In this document: in pieces, positions 22,607 through 29,469 of the stretch | Layout of the letters: the number at the start of each line of letters is the position of its first letter | How positions within the stretch are numbered: position 1 is the stretch's first letter | NCBI GenBank assembly: GCA_030598885.1 | Contig: JAUVOZ010000003.1 | Location: 1-29,469, forward strand | DNA: 29,469 nt | DNA from: Anaerolineae bacterium | GTDB taxonomy: Bacteria; Chloroflexota; Anaerolineae; Anaerolineales; E44-bin32 | Reading direction: 5' to 3' | Program-made: the position numbers and the translations under genes | The notes under the pieces: generated by a model | The model's database searches: none | Seen by the model: the letters and a program-made list of their open reading frames with translations, nothing else | What the model was told of the DNA's origin: nothing

Positions 22607-23029
22607 TCATTTTACCTTTTTCCCGTCGCCATCCGGCGGCATTCCCGCCTCCCTCCAGCTCTCGATCGAGCTCTCAACATCACGAGCGACCTCATCCGGC
22701 TCGAACCCCAGCTGGGCAGCCTCGGTCAGGAAGAGCTGCGTCAAAGCCTTGAGGGCTTCCTCTCGCAGTCGTGTGGACTGATTGGGCGGCAGCGATTCCA
22801 GCACGTAGGTGCCACGTCCTTGCTGAGTCGAGACCAGGCTCGCCTGGTCCAAGATGCGATATGCCCTGGCGACTGTGTTGAAGTTCACCCTCAAGTCGTC
22901 GGCCAGTTGCCTTATGGTTGGTAACTGATCGCCGGGCTTGAGTATCTCAGTCGCCATTAAATGCTTGAGCCGCTCTACGATTTGAACATAGATCGGCACA
23001 TGTCTACGGAAGTCGAGTTCAACCAACAT
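22607..23029 (-). CDS. GntR family regulator (YtrA type)
   Basis: A 140-residue repressor-type protein. The N-terminal winged helix runs from VPIYVQIVERLKHLMATEILKPGDQLP through the recognition region TIRQLADDLRVNFNTVARAYRILDQASLV and the QQGRGTYVL wing. The short helical tail of about 65 residues, with no metabolite-binding FCD or UTRA domain, places it in the YtrA subgroup, which usually controls ABC exporter genes. ATG 23029 follows AGG. It heads the run of ABC genes, and its promoter carries four TACAAT units likely to include its own operator. Confidence 0.93.
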   Translation of the reverse strand: MLVELDFRRHVPIYVQIVERLKHLMATEILKPGDQLPTIRQLADDLRVNFNTVARAYRILDQASLVSTQQGRGTYVLESLPPNQSTRLREEALKALTQLFLTEAAQLGFEPDEVARDVESSIESWREAGMPPDGDGKKVK

Positions 23030-23033
23030 GCCT

Positions 23034-23065
23034 ATTGTACTAATTGTATGATTGTAATAATTGTA
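23034..23065. promoter_or_regulatory. Four ATTGTA direct repeats, probable GntR operator
   Basis: ATTGTA starts at 23034, 23043, 23051 and 23060, a spacing of 9, 8 and 9 bases (TACAAT on the minus strand). The outer copies are extended to ATTGTACTAA. The array covers the -10 region and initial transcribed bases of gntR. Binding by the GntR protein is inferred. Confidence 0.6.
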
Positions 23066-23088
23066 CTAAAGGCTTTTCGATTTGTCAA
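23060..23088 (-). promoter_or_regulatory. gntR-ABC operon promoter
   Basis: On the minus strand a perfect TTGACA (23088-23083), a 17-base spacer and TACAAT (23065-23060) form a near-consensus sigma70 promoter. The -10 hexamer is itself one unit of the repeat array. Confidence 0.68.
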
Positions 23089-23174
23089 ACCATCACTTGC
23101 TTCCGTCAAAGAAACTACCCGCCCCGGTCACATACCCGAAGGGCTTACCCACCCCTCACCACTAGCGCGCGTTA

Positions 23175-23204
23175 TTGTTTCCCTGCTCGCGAGCGTGGTA
23201 GAAT
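23175..23204 (+). promoter_or_regulatory. Putative pdxS promoter
   Basis: TTGTTT (23175-23180), an 18-base spacer and TAGAAT (23199-23204) lie about 40 bases before the pdxS start. A CTCGCGAG palindrome occupies part of the spacer (23186-23193). Confidence 0.45.
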
Positions 23205-23243
23205 CGTTAGGGCACTAAATATAGTGCTGTCTAGGAGGCGACT

Positions 23244-24131
23244 GTGGAAAAGAAAGAAAGCACTTTCGCGGTCAAGAAAGGCTTAGCTCAAATGCTTAAG
23301 GGTGGTGTGATCATGGACGTGGTCACCGCCGAACATGCTCGCATCGCCGAGGACGCTGGTGCAGTGGCGGTTATGGCCCTTGAACGCGTCCCGGCAGACA
23401 TCCGCGCCTATGGTGGGGTCGCCCGCATGAGCGACCCGGAAATAATCCTGCAAATCATGGACGCCGTCTCCATCCCGGTGATGGCTAAGTGCCGCATAGG
23501 TCATTTCGTTGAGGCTCAGATCTTGGAGGCTTTAGGGGTGGATTACATCGACGAATCCGAGGTTCTTACCCCTGCCGACGAGGCTCACCATATCAACAAA
23601 CATGAGTTCAAGGTTCCATTCGTGTGTGGATGTAGAAATCTGGGTGAGGCTCTCCGCCGCATTGGCGAGGGCGCAGCTATGATCCGCACCAAGGGCGAGG
23701 CCGGCACCGGCGACGTGGTCGAAGCAGTACGCCATGCGCGAGCGGTGATAGGCGAGATGCGCCGCCTGGAGAGCATGCCCGACGAGGAGTTGATGACTTA
23801 CTCCAAGGATATCGGAGCTCCCTACAACATGGTTAAAGAGACCAAGGAGCTGGGGTGCTTACCGGTGGTGAACTTTGCTGCTGGTGGCATCGCCACCCCA
23901 GCCGACGCAGCGATGATGATGCAACTCGGTGTAGACGGCGTATTTGTCGGATCGGGTATCTTCAAGTCGGGCGACCCGCCCCGACGGGCGGCGGCTATTG
24001 TCGAGGCCACCACCCACTACAACGACCCTGAGATCTTGGCTAATATCAGTAAAGGGTTGGGTGAGCCGATGGTGGGGATTGGCGTCAGCGAATTGCCTGA
24101 GACTGAACGGCTGGCGGAGCGAGGCTGGTAG
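23244..24131 (+). CDS. pdxS: Pyridoxal 5'-phosphate synthase lyase subunit PdxS
   Basis: A 295-residue TIM-barrel subunit that builds PLP from ribose 5-phosphate, glyceraldehyde 3-phosphate and ammonia supplied by PdxT. It is highly conserved: KGLAQMLKGGVIMDVV, AGAVAVMALERVPADIR, GGVARMSDP, IPVMAKCRIGHFVEAQ (with a catalytic-region lysine), DYIDESEVLTPADE, FVCGCRNLGEALRRI, GAAMIRTKGEAGTG, NFAAGGIATPADAA and GVFVGSGIFKS. Length is normal. The GTG start follows TAGGAGG. It forms an operon with pdxT, 27 bases downstream. Confidence 0.98.
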   Translation: MEKKESTFAVKKGLAQMLKGGVIMDVVTAEHARIAEDAGAVAVMALERVPADIRAYGGVARMSDPEIILQIMDAVSIPVMAKCRIGHFVEAQILEALGVDYIDESEVLTPADEAHHINKHEFKVPFVCGCRNLGEALRRIGEGAAMIRTKGEAGTGDVVEAVRHARAVIGEMRRLESMPDEELMTYSKDIGAPYNMVKETKELGCLPVVNFAAGGIATPADAAMMMQLGVDGVFVGSGIFKSGDPPRRAAAIVEATTHYNDPEILANISKGLGEPMVGIGVSELPETERLAERGW

Positions 24132-24158
24132 ATCGACTCGAGCAGGAAAAGTAACCGA

Positions 24159-24746
24159 ATGAAGATTGGCGTGCTGGCACTTCAGGGCGATTTCGCCGAA
24201 CATATCACCGTACTTCGCCACCTGGAGGTCGATACCACCGAGGTGCGACTACCAAGTCAATTGGATGAGCTCCATGGCCTGATCATCCCCGGCGGCGAAT
24301 CTACAACCATCGGCAAATTAGCAACCACTTTTGGCATGATCGAACCTCTACGTCGGTTCGGCCACGATCGACCGATTTGGGGCACCTGCGCCGGGGCGAT
24401 CTTTCTATCGGGCGACGCCCATCGACAGCAGCCGCTGCTGGATTTACTGGATATCACCATCGAACGCAACGCCTTCGGTCGCCAGGTTAACAGTTTCGAG
24501 ATAGATTTGATCATCCCGGCTCTCGAGGACCCCGAACGACCATTCCGGGCTCTCTTCATCCGAGCACCCCTTATCGAGCGCGTCGGTAGAGGCGTTGAAG
24601 TGCTCGCTCATCTTCCTGAAGACAAGGAGCGAACCGGTCGAGTCGTCGCCGCCCAGCAGGGCCACATTTTGGCGACAAGTTTCCACCCAGAATTAACCGA
24701 AGACAACCGTTTCCATCGTTATTTTATTAACCTGGTAAAAGGCTAG
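24159..24746 (+). CDS. pdxT: Pyridoxal 5'-phosphate synthase glutaminase subunit PdxT
   Basis: A 195-residue class I glutamine amidotransferase that hydrolyses glutamine and channels ammonia to PdxS. Visible features are MKIGVLALQGDFAEH, the GGESTT loop (residues 45-50), the nucleophile C77 in GTCAGAIFL, the RNAFGRQVNSFE segment and the H176/E178 pair in SFHPELTED. Together these make a complete catalytic triad. AGGA lies upstream of the ATG. Confidence 0.97.
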   Translation: MKIGVLALQGDFAEHITVLRHLEVDTTEVRLPSQLDELHGLIIPGGESTTIGKLATTFGMIEPLRRFGHDRPIWGTCAGAIFLSGDAHRQQPLLDLLDITIERNAFGRQVNSFEIDLIIPALEDPERPFRALFIRAPLIERVGRGVEVLAHLPEDKERTGRVVAAQQGHILATSFHPELTEDNRFHRYFINLVKG

Positions 24747-24753
24747 GAGCAAC

Positions 24754-25782
24754 ATGGTCCGCCCCTTCGATTGGCGTGATTTGGCCTTACTGCACCGTAT
24801 GCGCAACACCGGCTTGTGTTTGGATTCCCGACTAGCCTACACTCGTCAGCGCTACGCACTACAAAATGCCTTGCTGGATGCCCTCACCCCCGGACGGAGC
24901 ACATATACGCTTATCGACAGACCGGCCCATCTAGAACAAGAGCCGGTTTTCGGTCAGGTCCGTCGTCGCACCAACCAACCCCATGCCCGGTTGACTTTTA
25001 TCGGGCCGGCGACAGCATTAGTCCAACCTAATTGCATTCAATTGCTCGACGCCCTGAGTCGGTCAGCCGGCGAGGACGGCGCCCACCACCTGATCGCTGA
25101 GGCTGAGGAGACCAGCCCAGTCTTCGAGAGTCTACGTCAAGCCGGATTCGCGATCTATGCCCGTCAACGCATCTGGCGTTTGGCCGACTCGCTACAAGTG
25201 AACCCAATTCTACTGGACGCCATCTCCCGCAAAGACCAGCCGGAAGAACATCAGGGCGGTGACGGGCCAATGTGGCGAGGAGAGATGAGTTCGGATGCAC
25301 CTGCAGTTCATAGCCTCTACCTCAATTTGGTCCCCGCCCTGGTACAACAAGTTGAACCACCATCTATCCACAACGGTCGCGGGTTGGTGCATTGGGATCA
25401 AGGGGAATTGCTCGGCTATCTTTTTATCGACCGCGGCCCTCAAGGAGTATGGGTGCATCCTTACTTCCACCCCGCTGCGGAGCGATTGGACGATTTAATT
25501 ACCGGCTTCCTGGTGCATCACATTCATCACCCAAGAAAACCATTGTATATCTGCGTCCGATCTTATCAGGGTGGGTTGAGCCAATCGCTTGATCGTCTCG
25601 GTTTCGAACCCTTTAGCGACCAAGCCGTAATGGTCAAGCGCCTTGCTGCCCACATTCGCCAATCTGATAGAGTACCGCTGCCCGCATTGGAAGGCTCTCA
25701 ACCGGAGCCCACCGCACCCTTCACTCCGATAGCCGTGTCATCGCAGCTCGCTCAAGATCCTCCAACCCCTGAGTCCTGCTAG
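24754..25782 (+). CDS. GNAT-like acetyltransferase, putative
   Basis: A 342-residue protein; its ATG, with AGGAG upstream, lies 7 bases after the pdxT stop, so it is probably co-transcribed. The C-terminal half resembles a GNAT fold: a WDQGELLGYLFIDRGPQGVWVHPYFHP segment, then PLYICVRSYQGGLSQSLDRLGFEPF, which matches the end of acetyltransferase domains. The N-terminal half (WRDLALLHRMRNTGLCLDSRLAYTR) may be a second, degenerate copy. The classical Q/RxxGxG/A acetyl-CoA loop is not clear. The last 40 residues are proline-rich and probably disordered. Substrate unknown. Confidence 0.6.
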   Translation: MVRPFDWRDLALLHRMRNTGLCLDSRLAYTRQRYALQNALLDALTPGRSTYTLIDRPAHLEQEPVFGQVRRRTNQPHARLTFIGPATALVQPNCIQLLDALSRSAGEDGAHHLIAEAEETSPVFESLRQAGFAIYARQRIWRLADSLQVNPILLDAISRKDQPEEHQGGDGPMWRGEMSSDAPAVHSLYLNLVPALVQQVEPPSIHNGRGLVHWDQGELLGYLFIDRGPQGVWVHPYFHPAAERLDDLITGFLVHHIHHPRKPLYICVRSYQGGLSQSLDRLGFEPFSDQAVMVKRLAAHIRQSDRVPLPALEGSQPEPTAPFTPIAVSSQLAQDPPTPESC

Positions 25783-25974
25783 GTATGAAAAGATCGTATC
25801 TTATTCCATACCTTTTGACATTTTATAAAAGCCAATACACCTCCCGTCCTTCTGCAAATATCTCCTTGCCCATTGATCGCTCAACTTCTCACTTCGGAGA
25901 ACCATCGGCAACCCCATCCAACGTAATCCCTAATGAGCAACCAATAGGCGAAGGCTCCAAGAGCATGCCCCCGG

Positions 25975-26190
25975 TTGAGACCTCCAGGAATTGGTCCCCA
26001 GGAAATTTGGGTTTTCATCGGGGTCATGATTTTAGCTGTAGCTCCATCACTTCTGATGTTCTTAGAGCGGTGGGTGGGCGATCAGCGCGTGCTCGATCTT
26101 TTTCGTCACTGGTGGTGTAAATCGTCTTTTCTGTGCAACACGGCTTATGAAATATGGCATAATTCAAGTTACCGGGAGTTTGGTGAATAG
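25975..26190 (+). pseudogene. Possible TatA-like remnant or small membrane protein
   Basis: A 71-codon frame opening with TTG and no ribosome binding site. Residues 5-30 read GIGPQEIWVFIGVMILAVAPSLLMFL, which parallels the TatA/TatE N-terminal helix: Gly-Pro-Gln-Glu at the entrance and a proline where TatA has the FGP hinge. The expected amphipathic helix is only weakly present and the tail is unlike TatA. It may be a decayed tatA copy, a divergent small membrane protein, or chance. Only a homology search could decide. Confidence 0.25.
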
Positions 26191-26238
26191 CATTGGCTGT
26201 AATGAGCTTCAAACCACACCGTCTTTTGTCCAGTCGAC

Positions 26239-26267
26239 TTGTCGAACCGGGCGACCAGAAGTATAAA
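26239..26267 (+). promoter_or_regulatory. Putative R3H ATPase/tmk promoter
   Basis: TTGTCG (26239-26244), a 17-base spacer and TATAAA (26262-26267) lie 24 bases ahead of the ATG at 26291. The -35 hexamer shares TTGTC with those proposed for dnaN and pcm. Confidence 0.5.
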
Positions 26268-26290
26268 AGCCCATAGTCACCAATTGGTGA

Positions 26291-27889
26291 ATGAAAATGA
26301 CGGGAAAACGCATTACTGACAACCTAAACGATTTGCTGGGGGTCCTGCCACCAGAGATTACCCAGAAGATCTATCAGATCAACCGCCACGATGATCTACT
26401 GGAGGTGATACTCGACCTCGGTCGTGTGCCGACCGCGCGCTATATTGACGCCGAGGTCGCGCTAAGCGAACAAGAAATACAACGAGAGAACATCGACTAC
26501 GTGGTTAAACGCATAGGCGAGTTTGACGATGATAATCGCGCTGGTATGGAACGCACGTTGCATCGCATCGCCGCTATCCGCAACCGCCACAGCCATATCG
26601 TCGGGTTGACCTGTCGTGTCGGCCGGGCAGTGTATGGAACGATCGACATCATCCAGGATCTCATTTCCAGCGGCAAGAGCCTCCTGCTGGTGGGCCGTCC
26701 AGGTGTTGGAAAAACCACTATGCTGCGCGAAGCGGCTCGTATCCTGGCAGAGGAAAAACGGGTGGTGATCGTTGATACCTCCAACGAAATCGCCGGCGAT
26801 GGGGATGTTCCCCACCCGGCTATTGGACGTGCTCGCCGCATGCAGGTACGACAGCCGGCACTCCAACACGAGGTGATGATTGAGGCGGTCGAGAACCACA
26901 ATCCGCAGGTGATCGTGATCGACGAGATCGGCCGCGAATTGGAGGCAGTGGCCGCTCGTACCATCGCCGAGCGCGGGGTTCAGTTGATCGGTACCGCCCA
27001 CGGCAACAATCTCGAAAACCTGCTACTCAACCCCACCCTCTCCGACCTGGTGGGGGGGATCGAAACGGTCACTCTCTCTGACGAAGAAGCCCGCCGCCGC
27101 GGGACCCAAAAGACCGTCCTTGAACGACGTGCCGCGCCGACATTCGACGTATTGATTGAGATCCAGGACCGCGAGCGACTAGCAATACATCGCGATGTTT
27201 CGGCTGCAGTGGACGCTATGCTTCGCGGGCGTTCGTTACCGCCTGAGTTGCGTTCTCGGGACGAGAAAGGGGAAGTCCACATTGAAACCCAACCCGCCTC
27301 ACCCACGCCTAGCCGGCGTGGTGGGGTCGGATACCAGCGACAAGCCGCACTGCCAACGGCTCCTCCCCCGGGTAATGAAGGACTACCTTATTCGCCAACA
27401 CCACCGCATATGCCGGGAACTCCACTGGCAACGGTTCGCATCTTCGCCTATGGCGTGGCCCGCAACCGCCTACGCCAGGCGGTCAAGCGGCTGCGCGTTC
27501 CAGCACTGTTGGTCAACAATCTGAGCGAAGCGGATGTGCTGGTCACTCTACGCTCGTACTACCGCAAGCGTCAAAAGGTTGTCGCCGATGCAGAGAACCG
27601 ACGCATGTCGATCTACGTTTTGCGCTCCAACACTGTCAGCCAAATGGGGAGTTTTCTGACCGACCTGTTCAACCTTCAAGCCACCAGCGTTGACCCTTCG
27701 ATGGAGACCGCTTTGCAGGAGGCTCAGCACGCCATCCAGGATGTGCTTGATGGGGCTCGATCAGTCGATTTATCACCGGCTTCCGCTTATATCCGTCGTT
27801 TGCAACACCAAATTGCCCGTCAAGCTAATCTGGTGTCCCACTCCTACGGCAAGGAGCCGCAACGTCGGGTGAGGATTTTCCGTAGTTGA
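26291..27889 (+). CDS. R3H domain AAA ATPase (SpoIIIAA/Ycf45-like)
   Basis: A 532-residue protein. The ATPase core has Walker A GRPGVGKTT near residues 134-142, a VDTSNEIAGDGD segment and Walker B VIVIDEIGRELEA. TAHGNNLENLLLNP and an arginine-rich ARRRGTQKTVLERRAAPTFDVLIEI region complete it. This is the pattern of Ycf45 and SpoIIIAA-type proteins. A proline-rich, repeat-like linker (about residues 320-372) follows. A second compact domain (TVRIFAYGVARNRLRQAVKRL to MSIYVLRSNT) leads to a C-terminal R3H nucleic-acid-binding domain, RRLQHQIARQANLVSHSYGKEPQRRVRIF. A role in RNA or DNA handling is inferred from R3H. The stop overlaps the tmk start. Confidence 0.85.
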   Translation: MKMTGKRITDNLNDLLGVLPPEITQKIYQINRHDDLLEVILDLGRVPTARYIDAEVALSEQEIQRENIDYVVKRIGEFDDDNRAGMERTLHRIAAIRNRHSHIVGLTCRVGRAVYGTIDIIQDLISSGKSLLLVGRPGVGKTTMLREAARILAEEKRVVIVDTSNEIAGDGDVPHPAIGRARRMQVRQPALQHEVMIEAVENHNPQVIVIDEIGRELEAVAARTIAERGVQLIGTAHGNNLENLLLNPTLSDLVGGIETVTLSDEEARRRGTQKTVLERRAAPTFDVLIEIQDRERLAIHRDVSAAVDAMLRGRSLPPELRSRDEKGEVHIETQPASPTPSRRGGVGYQRQAALPTAPPPGNEGLPYSPTPPHMPGTPLATVRIFAYGVARNRLRQAVKRLRVPALLVNNLSEADVLVTLRSYYRKRQKVVADAENRRMSIYVLRSNTVSQMGSFLTDLFNLQATSVDPSMETALQEAQHAIQDVLDGARSVDLSPASAYIRRLQHQIARQANLVSHSYGKEPQRRVRIFRS

Positions 27890-28527
27890 GTCTATTTATC
27901 ACCCTTGAGGGCCCCGATGGAGGCGGTAAGACCACCCAAGCCGAACAGCTTGCTGAATATTTGCGCGCCCGGGGATTTGATGTCTTGCTCTCTCGCGAGC
28001 CAGGCGGTCCTTCCATCAGCGAACAGATTCGACGTGTGTTGATGTCGCTCAATAACACCACCATGCACCCCCGAACCGAGTTCTTGCTCTTCTCCGCCTC
28101 CCGCGCTCAACACGTTCAGGAATTAATCCACCCCCATCTTGCCAGTGGGGGATTGGTTGTCTGTGACCGATTCTACGATGCCTCGCTCGCCTACCAAGGC
28201 TATGGCCATGGCCTGGATCTCGACACACTCCGATCGATTACTACCTTCGCCACCGGCGGTCTCAAACCCGATCTGACCCTATTACTCGACCTACCAGTTG
28301 ATGAGGGACTTCAGCGCCGTGAGCATGACGGCAATTGGAACCGCCTCGACGCCTACGACCTGGAGTTTCACCACCGGGTGCGACGGGGCTATCTAGCCAT
28401 GGCCGCCGCCGAGCCGGAACGCTGGGTAGAACTCGACGCCAGGCAACCCCCCGACACCATCCAGGACAAAATAAGGCGCATCGTTGAGACGCGCCTGGCA
28501 CAGCATGACCCGGGCACACACAAATAG
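27886..28527 (+). CDS. tmk: Thymidylate kinase
   Basis: A 213-residue dTMP kinase that makes dTDP for DNA synthesis. The P-loop is GPDGGGKTT near residues 9-17. LSREPGGPSISEQIRRVL, the DRFYDASLAYQG motif near residue 95 and LLLDLPVDEGLQRR are all characteristic. The lid region is REHDGNWNRLDAYDLEFHHRVRRGY. The start is TTG at 27886, overlapping the ATPase stop as TTGA, with GAGG about 12 bases upstream. Translational coupling to the R3H gene is likely. Its stop lies 6 bases from the facing FmdB gene. Confidence 0.95.
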   Translation: MSLFITLEGPDGGGKTTQAEQLAEYLRARGFDVLLSREPGGPSISEQIRRVLMSLNNTTMHPRTEFLLFSASRAQHVQELIHPHLASGGLVVCDRFYDASLAYQGYGHGLDLDTLRSITTFATGGLKPDLTLLLDLPVDEGLQRREHDGNWNRLDAYDLEFHHRVRRGYLAMAAAEPERWVELDARQPPDTIQDKIRRIVETRLAQHDPGTHK

Positions 28528-28533
28528 CCGACC

Positions 28534-28911
28534 CTATAAATCGTCGCCCACACCCCCTAATTCCGGCATACTCTTCTCGATCTCCTCTGGACTCTCACCC
28601 GCATCCAGGCGATCGATGACATCATCGAACTCGGGAGGCATCTCTTCGCCCATCTCCTGTCCCATCTTGCGCATCATTCGCGCCATAGAGCGAGGGTCCT
28701 GCTCATCGAAATCGGCCCAACTGCTGGAGTCGGCCAGCGACTCAAGCCGCGACTCCTCCGAACGGGCAAAACGTACCCGATTGATTATGCGCTTCAGGTC
28801 CAGGCTGCCGCAGTGGGGACACTGCACCGACACATTCCCATATTGCTCATACGTCTGATAAATCGACGCCCGTTTGCGGCACTCCGGGCAACTATACTCA
28901 TAAACTGGCAT
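28534..28911 (-). CDS. FmdB-type zinc ribbon protein
   Basis: A 125-residue protein. ATG 28911 is chosen because GGAGGT precedes it and the product begins MPVYEYSCPEC, the standard FmdB opening. A longer frame adds 19 unlikely residues. Zinc ligands are C8-x2-C11 and C31-x2-C34 (CPHCG), followed by LDLKRIINRVRF. The remainder is acidic and methionine-rich (RMMRKMGQEMGEEMPPEFDDVIDRLDAGESPEEIEKSMP), a tail common in Chloroflexota members of the family (recollection). FmdB proteins are putative regulators of unproven function. It converges on tmk and diverges from gmk. Confidence 0.9.
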   Translation of the reverse strand: MPVYEYSCPECRKRASIYQTYEQYGNVSVQCPHCGSLDLKRIINRVRFARSEESRLESLADSSSWADFDEQDPRSMARMMRKMGQEMGEEMPPEFDDVIDRLDAGESPEEIEKSMPELGGVGDDL

Positions 28912-29019
28912 GGCGACCTCCACTTCTACTCCATAGGTTTGCTGCTTTTTTTTACTCCGTACCTCCAACCTAAAAGGTCGGTTCTACTTCACCCGCTACG
29001 CAGCACTCCATAAATGAAT

Positions 29020-29025
29020 TATACT
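29020..29025 (+). promoter_or_regulatory. Putative -10 box of gmk
   Basis: TATACT lies 12 bases before the gmk ATG, predicting a very short leader. No clear -35 hexamer is seen at the usual distance. Confidence 0.3.
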
Positions 29026-29037
29026 GAGCCATCGAGG

Positions 29038-29469
29038 ATGCTTCAACCCATGCATGATGACTTGCGCGAGCGGCAACACCGGCCACTTCTTATCGTTATC
29101 TCTGGTCCGTCAGGGGTTGGTAAGGATAGCGTTCTTCAAAATATGAAGGCGCGCAACCTTCCCTTCCATTTCGTGGTCACTGCCACCACCCGACCCAAAC
29201 GCCCCAACGAAGTTGACGGCGTCGATTATTTCTTCATCAACCAGGATAAGTTCACCAAGATGATCGAGCAGGACGAACTGCTCGAGCACGCCATCGTATA
29301 TGGAGACCACAAGGGAATTCCCAAACACCAGGTACGACAGGCACTAGCCAGCGGGAAGGATGTCGTGATGCGCATCGACGTCCAGGGCGCCAAGACTATC
29401 CGTAACATATGCCCTGAGGCAGTGCTGATCTTTCTCTCTACCCACACTGAGGAAGAATTGGTCGAGCGC
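29038..29469 (+). CDS. gmk: Guanylate kinase, N-terminal part
   Basis: The frame runs off the right edge after 144 codons, so the gene is incomplete; the family is about 190-210 residues. The enzyme converts GMP to GDP. The P-loop is SGPSGVGKDSVL (near residues 22-33). The GMP-binding segment TTRPKRPNEVDGVDYFF follows, then LLEHAIVYGDHKGIPKHQV and VVMRIDVQGAKTIR. ATG 29038, with GAGG at 29034-29037 too close to act well as a ribosome binding site, gives a 19-residue lead before the first strand; ATG 29050 is an alternative. Confidence 0.95.
   Translation, partial: MLQPMHDDLRERQHRPLLIVISGPSGVGKDSVLQNMKARNLPFHFVVTATTRPKRPNEVDGVDYFFINQDKFTKMIEQDELLEHAIVYGDHKGIPKHQVRQALASGKDVVMRIDVQGAKTIRNICPEAVLIFLSTHTEEELVER

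Larger units (their letters stand above)
25783..26290. other. Spacer with a TatA-like remnant and a promoter
   Basis: This 508-base stretch separates the GNAT-like gene from the R3H ATPase gene. It contains a short hydrophobic frame resembling TatA (25975-26190) and the ATPase promoter (26239-26267), both listed. Another 111-codon frame (25785-26120) overlaps out of phase and has low-complexity Ser/Pro composition; I consider it non-coding. Confidence 0.5.

Noticed and set aside
25362..25374. CTATCCACAAC string resembling a DnaA box
   Set aside because: It lies inside the GNAT-like coding region, has a mismatch to the TTATNCACA consensus, and no cluster of boxes or AT-rich unwinding region is nearby.
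25785..26120. 111-codon frame after the GNAT-like gene
   Set aside because: Low-complexity Ser/Pro-rich translation, and out of phase with the TatA-like hydrophobic segment that overlaps it.
1..29469. CRISPR array or prophage
   Set aside because: No regularly spaced identical repeats, cas genes, integrase or phage structural genes were seen.

Overview
The window is a GC-moderate bacterial chromosome segment carrying housekeeping genes: pcrA, galE, nth, dnaN, pcm, pdxS/pdxT, tmk and gmk. Several features point to an uncultured Chloroflexota (Anaerolineae-like) genome: a DUF711 protein, a free-standing EF-Tu-domain-2-like protein, runs of DUF5668/LiaF-type membrane proteins, an R3H/SpoIIIAA-like ATPase, and intergenic spacers packed with palindromic repeats. 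That placement is inference from gene families; there is no rRNA or other phylogenetic marker here. I see no phage, transposase, CRISPR array, tRNA or rRNA gene.

Layout. 1-464: 3' end of a DUF711 gene. 800-9219 (+): pcrA, galE, nth, a two-TM protein, an MFS carrier, an EF-Tu-domain-2-like protein and dnaN. 9357-12053 (-): pcm, a cytoplasmic sulfite-oxidase-like molybdoenzyme and a homocysteine methyltransferase. 12144-14891 (-): four small membrane proteins of the PspC/LiaF/DUF5668 type, probably one operon for envelope-stress sensing. 15282-15854 (+): an ArsR-DUF2087 repressor with a clear promoter and operator. 15913-16824 (-): a methyltransferase fused to a Trm112-like zinc ribbon. 17053-23029 (-): a long run of gntR, a PLDc_N-like small membrane protein, ABC ATPase, ABC-2 permease, a YhfC-type intramembrane protease, a second ATPase, a second permease, and a secreted Ig-like/TM/zinc-ribbon protein. 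23244-25782 (+): pdxS, pdxT and a GNAT-like gene. 26291-28527 (+): an R3H ATPase overlapping tmk. 28534-28911 (-): FmdB-type zinc ribbon. 29038-end (+): 5' part of gmk.

Most notable non-coding features. (1) A 16-base palindrome identical to the bacterial parS consensus, between gntR and the PLDc_N gene. (2) Four dispersed copies of a long imperfect palindrome built from GGGAT-type units, each with four or more G-runs on one strand. (3) Several unrelated hairpin repeats in other spacers. (4) Four TACAAT units at 8-9 base spacing over the gntR promoter. With dnaN also present, the parS site suggests an origin-proximal chromosomal location.

How the genes work together. The GntR-controlled run looks like an envelope-export module: two ABC-2 exporters flank an intramembrane protease, with a surface Ig-like protein at the end. 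The nearby PspC/LiaF cluster and ArsR gene suggest a neighbourhood devoted to membrane homeostasis. pdxS and pdxT make the two subunits of PLP synthase. tmk and gmk serve nucleotide supply. pcrA and nth are DNA repair enzymes.
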